A DNA stretch of 9,996 nucleotides from Bacteroidales bacterium UBA4353. GTDB lineage: Bacteria; Bacteroidota; Bacteroidia; Bacteroidales; Paludibacteraceae. Location of the stretch: contig DGSV01000014.1 in assembly GCA_002394025.1 (NCBI GenBank), forward strand, positions 1 through 9,996, written 5' to 3'. Shown piece by piece: positions 5,427 through 9,996 of this stretch. The notes below the pieces were generated by a model. It searched no databases. It saw only the letters and a list, made by a program, of their open reading frames with translations, and was not told the origin of the DNA. The translations under genes were made by a program, and so were the position numbers. Numbering within the stretch: position 1 is the stretch's first letter; each line of letters begins with the position of its first letter.

Positions 5427-8400
5427 TTATTCACCTGCTGCTTCATCATTGAATTCCTCGAATTGCTCTTCAGCCATTTTGCGTTGATACTCTTCCTGTC
5501 CATAGACTATGAGTTTCTTGAATTCTCTGAGTCCTGTTCCGGCGGGAATGAGGTGTCCGCAGATGACATTTTCCTTCATACCTTCGAGTGTATCAACACG
5601 TCCGTTGATGGCAGCATCGTTAAGTACTTTTGTTGTTTCCTGGAATGATGCTGCAGACATGAATGAGCTTGTCTGCAAAGCTGCGCGAGTGATACCTTGC
5701 AGCACTTGTGCTGACGTTGCCGGCACAGTGTCACGAGCTTGTACGGGACGCAAGTCACGGCGTTTTAGGCTTGAATTTTCGTCACGTAGTTTGCGTGCTG
5801 TCACTATTTGTCCGGCATGGAAAATCTGGCTATCACCCGGGTCGGTGATATATTTACGTCCCCAGATACGGTCATTCTCGTCCATAAATTCGTTTTTATC
5901 AACGAGTTGACGTTCAAGGAAACGTGTATCGCCGGGTTCAAGGATTTCAACCTTACGCATCATCTGTCGTACGATGATTTCGAAGTGTTTGTCGTTAATC
6001 TTAACGTTTTGCAGTCGATATACATCTTGGACTTCGTTAACGATATAGTCTTGTACCGCCGTTGGACCTTTGATGGCGAGTATGTCGGAAGGTGTAACCG
6101 CACCATCGGACAGAGGTGTTCCGGCTCTTACGAAGTCGCCCTCTTGTACAAGAATTTGTTTTGAGAGAGGTATGAGGTATTTCTTTTCCTCTCCTGAACG
6201 GCTAACGATTGACAATTCGCGGTTACCACGTTTGATTTTTCCGAATACCACTTCACCATCTATTTCGCTGACGATAGCCGGGTTAGACGGGTTACGTGCT
6301 TCAAAGAGTTCCGTAACACGCGGCAGACCACCGGTAATATCGCCTACGCTGGCAGATGCACGTGGTATCTTGATAAGTATCTGACCTACTTTGACTTTTT
6401 CTCCATCGCTAACAGCGAGGTATGCGCCTACAGGCAGGTTTATCATTCGCAGTTCTTCGCCAGTCTTCTTGTCCACGATATGCGCAGAAGGTGTGTGAGT
6501 ATGTTGTTTTGATTCGATGATGATATTCTCTTGAATACCTGTCTTTTCGTCGATTTGTACTTTGTATGTAACATTTTCGATTACGTCATCGAATTTCACG
6601 ATACCTTCATTTTCAGCGATGATAACAGCGTTATAGGGGTCCCATTCGCAAACTCTGGTGTCCTTGGGGCAGAGTTCTCCGTCCTTGACGAAGAGCCGTG
6701 AGCCGTAGGGCACAAGTTGTGATGTGAGAGTAAGACCTGTGTTTTTGTCGATGAGTTTCATCTCTGTCTGACGGCTTACTACCAGAGGATATTTCTCGCC
6801 CAGTTCATCAGTAGCTGTAACTGTTCTGAGTTCTTCGAACTTAACAATACCTTCTTGCGTAAGGTCAATGGTATGAACTTGTGCACCACCACCTGCAATA
6901 CCACCTGAGTGGAACGTTCTCAGTGTGAGCTGTGTACCTGGCTCACCGATTGACTGTGCGGCTATGACGCCTACCGCTTCACCCTTGTTGACCATCTTTC
7001 GTGTCGCGAGGTTTCTGCCGTAGCATTTTGCGCAAACACCTTTACGCGCTTCACAGGTGAGTACGGAACGAATTTCCACGCTTTCAATACCGGCTTTTTG
7101 TATTGCCTCGGCTTCTTCTTCACGGATTTCGTCGCCGGCATGAACAATGATATCTCCTGAATGCGGGTCAATGACATCGTGTACTGACACACGTCCGAGG
7201 ATACGTTCATAGAGCGATGCTTTGACTACGTTATTGGCTTTTATTTCCGTAGCCACAAGTCCGCGTAGTGTTCCGCAGTCTTCTTCAGTGATAATCACGT
7301 CGTGTGAAACATCCACCAGACGGCGAGTGAGGTATCCTGCGTCAGCAGTTTTCAGGGCAGTATCAGCAAGACCTTTACGTGCTCCGTGAGTTGATATAAA
7401 GTACTCGAGCACTGACAGACCTTCCTTAAAGTTCGACAGAATGGGGTTTTCGATAATTTGACCACCTTCAGCACCTGCTTTTTGCGGTTTAGCCATAAGT
7501 CCGCGCATACCGGCAAGCTGTGATATCTGCGCTTTACTACCACGGGCTCCGGAGTCAAGCATCATAAATATTGAGTTGAATCCTTGGTCGGCATTCTTCA
7601 TGTGGTCATAAAGGATATCCGAAAGGTCGTTATTGACGTGCTGCCAGATATCAACGACTTTGCTATAACGTTCCGAGTCAGAGATTACAGCGTTGTTATA
7701 CTCGTTCATAACTTCTTCGACCTCGGCATTACCTTTGTCGATGAGTTCTTGTTTTTCTTCGGGTATGATAACGTCGTTGAGGTTGAATGACAGACCTCCC
7801 TTGAATGCCATATAGTAACCGAGGTTTTTGATATCATCGAGGAAGTTCGCTGTACGAGCCACTCCGCATGTATGTATCACCTTGGTTATGATATCTTTAA
7901 GTTTTGATTTGCCAAGTACTTCATTGACATATCCTACTTCCTGAGGCACATAGCGGTTAACGAGTATTCGACCGACGGTTGTCTTGACAAGTCTTTGTAC
8001 GCTGTTACCGTTTTCGTCAATATCATTGACACGCACTTCGATAATTGAGTGCAGGTCGATGCGTTTCTCGTTATATGCTATCTCCGCTTCGTCGGGTGAA
8101 TAGAATTTATGTCCTTCACCTTTACATCCTTTTCTCTGCTTAGTAATATAGTAGAGACCGAGAATCATATCCTGTGACGGGATAGTGATTGGTGAGCCGT
8201 TAGCGGGGTTGAGGATATTGTGCGATGCCAACATAAGCATCTGCGCCTCAAGAATAGCCGCGGAACCTAACGGGAGGTGTACCGCCATTTGGTCGCCGTC
8301 GAAGTCAGCGTTAAATGCCGTACATGCCAATGGGTGAAGTTGTATTGCCTTACCCTCAATCATTTTGGGTTGGAAGGCTTGTATGCCGAGTCTGTGCAGC

Positions 8401-9749
8401 GTCGGGGCACGGTTGAGGAGTACAGGGTGACCTTTCATTACGTGCTCTAGGATATCCCATACTACGGGGTCCTTGCGGTCGATGACCTTCTTGGCGCTCT
8501 TTACTGTTTTGACGACTCCGCGCTCTATTAACTTACGGATAATAAATGGTTTGTAGAGTTCCCGCGCCATATCTTTCGGAATACCGCATTCGTGCATACG
8601 CAGTTCGGGACCTACCACGATAACTGAACGCGCTGAATAGTCAACACGTTTACCCAGCAGGTTTTGGCGGAAACGTCCTTGTTTTCCTTTAAGACTATCC
8701 GATAATGATTTGAGAGGTCTGTTGGCTTCGGAACGCACAGCCGATGTTTTACGCGAGTTGTCGAACAGGCTGTCCACGGCTTCTTGTAGCATACGTTTCT
8801 CGTTACGCAAAATCACGTCCGGAGCTTTAATTTCGAGCAGTCTTTTCAGACGATTGTTACGGATGATTACTCTACGATAGAGGTCGTTGAGGTCTGATGT
8901 TGCGAAACGTCCACCGTCGAGTGGCACTAACGGCCGGAGGTCGGGAGGTGTTACGGGCACTGTTTTGATAACCATCCATTCGGGTCTATTACGTTGTGCC
9001 GAAGCACGGAAACTTTCAACCACCTGCAGGCGTTTAAGTGCTTCATTCTTGCGTTGTTGTGATGAGTCACTATTAGCCTTTTCGCGTAGTTCATAGGAGA
9101 GAGTATCAAGGTCGAGACGCACAAGCATATCATAGATAGCTTCCGCGCCCATCTTGGCTATGAATTTCTGCGGGTCCTTATCGTCGAGTTTTTGGTTATC
9201 AGCAGGTAATTTGTCAAGCAGAGCGAAGTATTCGTCTTCGGTGAGCAATTCTCCCGCCTCTACGGTAGCTCCCGTTGTTTCTATTACCTCACCTTCGAGT
9301 ACACCGGGTTGTATGATAACGAATTTCTCATAATAGATAATGGCGTCAAGTTTCTTGGTAGGCATTCCGAGCAGGTATCCCATTTTGTTGGGCAGTGAGC
9401 GGAAATACCAAATATGGGCTACCGGCACTACGAGTTGTATGTGTCCCATTCTCTCGCGGCGCACTTTTTTCTCGGTAACCTGCACGCCACATCTGTCACA
9501 CGTTACACCTTTATATCTAATACGTTTATACTTTCCGCATCCGCATTCATAATCGCGTGTAGGGCCGAATATTCTTTCGCAGAATAGTCCGTCACGCTCC
9601 GGTTTGTAGGTACGGTAGTTGATGGTTTCAGGTTTAAGCACCTCACCATACGACATACGCAGGATTTCTTCGGGCGATGCCAGACCAATAGATATTTTGG
9701 TGAAATTGCTGCTGTTACCTTTTTTGTTTTTATCGTTATTAAAAGCCAT
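5427..9749 (-). CDS. rpoC: DNA-directed RNA polymerase subunit beta' (RpoC)
   Basis: A complete 1440-residue beta' subunit, one half of the active-site cleft of RNA polymerase. Zinc site 1 is Cys69, Cys71, Cys84 and Cys87. The catalytic magnesium loop NADFDGDQ begins at Asn480, giving Asp482, Asp484 and Asp486. Zinc site 2 is Cys825, Cys899, Cys906 and Cys909. The trigger-loop region GTQLTLRTFHSGG (938-950) carries His947, equivalent to E. coli His936. Between the trigger loop and DITGGLPR (from 1137) lie about 190 residues, close to the size and position of the E. coli SI3 insertion. It ends in an acidic tail (FEEFNDEAAGE). The start at 9749 gives MAFNNDKNKKGN, followed by the conserved ISIGLASPEEI region. 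It lies 38 nt after rpoB with an A-rich leader and no Shine-Dalgarno sequence, and is followed by an intrinsic terminator. No frameshift or intein is seen. Confidence 0.99.
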   Translation of the reverse strand: MAFNNDKNKKGNSSNFTKISIGLASPEEILRMSYGEVLKPETINYRTYKPERDGLFCERIFGPTRDYECGCGKYKRIRYKGVTCDRCGVQVTEKKVRRERMGHIQLVVPVAHIWYFRSLPNKMGYLLGMPTKKLDAIIYYEKFVIIQPGVLEGEVIETTGATVEAGELLTEDEYFALLDKLPADNQKLDDKDPQKFIAKMGAEAIYDMLVRLDLDTLSYELREKANSDSSQQRKNEALKRLQVVESFRASAQRNRPEWMVIKTVPVTPPDLRPLVPLDGGRFATSDLNDLYRRVIIRNNRLKRLLEIKAPDVILRNEKRMLQEAVDSLFDNSRKTSAVRSEANRPLKSLSDSLKGKQGRFRQNLLGKRVDYSARSVIVVGPELRMHECGIPKDMARELYKPFIIRKLIERGVVKTVKSAKKVIDRKDPVVWDILEHVMKGHPVLLNRAPTLHRLGIQAFQPKMIEGKAIQLHPLACTAFNADFDGDQMAVHLPLGSAAILEAQMLMLASHNILNPANGSPITIPSQDMILGLYYITKQRKGCKGEGHKFYSPDEAEIAYNEKRIDLHSIIEVRVNDIDENGNSVQRLVKTTVGRILVNRYVPQEVGYVNEVLGKSKLKDIITKVIHTCGVARTANFLDDIKNLGYYMAFKGGLSFNLNDVIIPEEKQELIDKGNAEVEEVMNEYNNAVISDSERYSKVVDIWQHVNNDLSDILYDHMKNADQGFNSIFMMLDSGARGSKAQISQLAGMRGLMAKPQKAGAEGGQIIENPILSNFKEGLSVLEYFISTHGARKGLADTALKTADAGYLTRRLVDVSHDVIITEEDCGTLRGLVATEIKANNVVKASLYERILGRVSVHDVIDPHSGDIIVHAGDEIREEEAEAIQKAGIESVEIRSVLTCEARKGVCAKCYGRNLATRKMVNKGEAVGVIAAQSIGEPGTQLTLRTFHSGGIAGGGAQVHTIDLTQEGIVKFEELRTVTATDELGEKYPLVVSRQTEMKLIDKNTGLTLTSQLVPYGSRLFVKDGELCPKDTRVCEWDPYNAVIIAENEGIVKFDDVIENVTYKVQIDEKTGIQENIIIESKQHTHTPSAHIVDKKTGEELRMINLPVGAYLAVSDGEKVKVGQILIKIPRASASVGDITGGLPRVTELFEARNPSNPAIVSEIDGEVVFGKIKRGNRELSIVSRSGEEKKYLIPLSKQILVQEGDFVRAGTPLSDGAVTPSDILAIKGPTAVQDYIVNEVQDVYRLQNVKINDKHFEIIVRQMMRKVEILEPGDTRFLERQLVDKNEFMDENDRIWGRKYITDPGDSQIFHAGQIVTARKLRDENSSLKRRDLRPVQARDTVPATSAQVLQGITRAALQTSSFMSAASFQETTKVLNDAAINGRVDTLEGMKENVICGHLIPAGTGLREFKKLIVYGQEEYQRKMAEEQFEEFNDEAAGE

Positions 9750-9787
9750 AACTTTTTTATTTTAATGGTAATGATGGGGTGTTGTTA

Positions 9788-9996
9788 TTATTCGAGGTTG
9801 ACGCTCAAGCATAGGCCTCTAAGCTCGTGAAGTAAAACGTTCAGAGACTCTGGTATTCCCGGTTCTGGCATATTATCGCCTTTGACGATAGCTTCGTAAG
9901 TCTTTGCGCGTCCCATCACGTCGTCAGACTTGACGGTAAGTATTTCCTGTAGGATATGCGCTGCTCCGAAAGCTTCGAGGGCCCAGACTTCCATCT
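9788..9996 (-). CDS. rpoB: DNA-directed RNA polymerase subunit beta (RpoB), C-terminal end
   Basis: The last 69 codons of rpoB, entering from the high-coordinate edge; the reading frame is open to the window end, so the Met at 9994 is internal. The segment MEVWALEAFGAAHILQEILT and the later PGIPESLNVLLHELRGL are hallmark C-terminal sequences of the beta subunit, which help form the clamp and contact beta'. The protein ends LSVNLE. A Cys stands in RGLCLSVNLE where I recall Gly in many Bacteroidales. rpoC follows after 38 nt in the standard rpoBC order, with no terminator between them. Confidence 0.98.
   Translation of the reverse strand, partial: MEVWALEAFGAAHILQEILTVKSDDVMGRAKTYEAIVKGDNMPEPGIPESLNVLLHELRGLCLSVNLE

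Noticed and set aside
5509..5910. A 133-codon open frame on the plus strand inside rpoC.
   Set aside because: It is antisense to the conserved C-terminal part of rpoC, has no recognisable domain or promoter, and is typical of shadow frames opposite a long coding region.

Overview
The window looks like chromosomal DNA from a member of the phylum Bacteroidota, most likely order Bacteroidales. Four things point there: rpoB/rpoC protein sequences of Bacteroidales type, a type IX secretion system (T9SS) core locus, promoters matching the Bacteroides -33/-7 pattern (TTTG...TAnnTTTG), and start codons preceded by A-rich stretches rather than Shine-Dalgarno sequences. I cannot fix the family. All nine genes I can support lie on the minus strand, so transcription runs from high to low coordinates.

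Block 1 (about 9996-5361) is the end of rpoB and the whole of rpoC, 38 nt apart. A clear intrinsic terminator at 5361-5398 ends this RNA polymerase operon. Block 2 (about 5290-3913) is a class I SAM-dependent methyltransferase of unknown substrate followed 2 nt later by a PduO-type cob(I)alamin adenosyltransferase. A TACCTTTG -7 element lies just upstream of the methyltransferase. Block 3 (about 3908-1) starts at a second promoter, TTTG-N19-TAATTTTG. It reads a small acidic DUF2795-like protein, then porP/sprF, gldK/porK, gldL/porL and the first eight codons of gldM/porM, which runs off the window. This is the porP-K-L-M order known from Porphyromonas gingivalis.

Block 3 encodes much of the T9SS trans-envelope machine. 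GldL and GldM form the inner-membrane proton-driven motor, GldK is the outer-membrane lipoprotein of the periplasmic ring, and PorP is an outer-membrane beta-barrel partner. gldN would be expected just beyond the low-coordinate edge. The machine exports proteins carrying a C-terminal T9SS signal and, in some relatives, powers gliding.

No stretch longer than 300 bases lacks a gene. I found no tRNA, rRNA, CRISPR array, insertion sequence or pseudogene. I did not find a wholly new system. The least explained features are regulatory: a near-perfect 24-bp dyad over the T9SS promoter, two mutually exclusive hairpins just before porP, and the small acidic protein that leads the operon.
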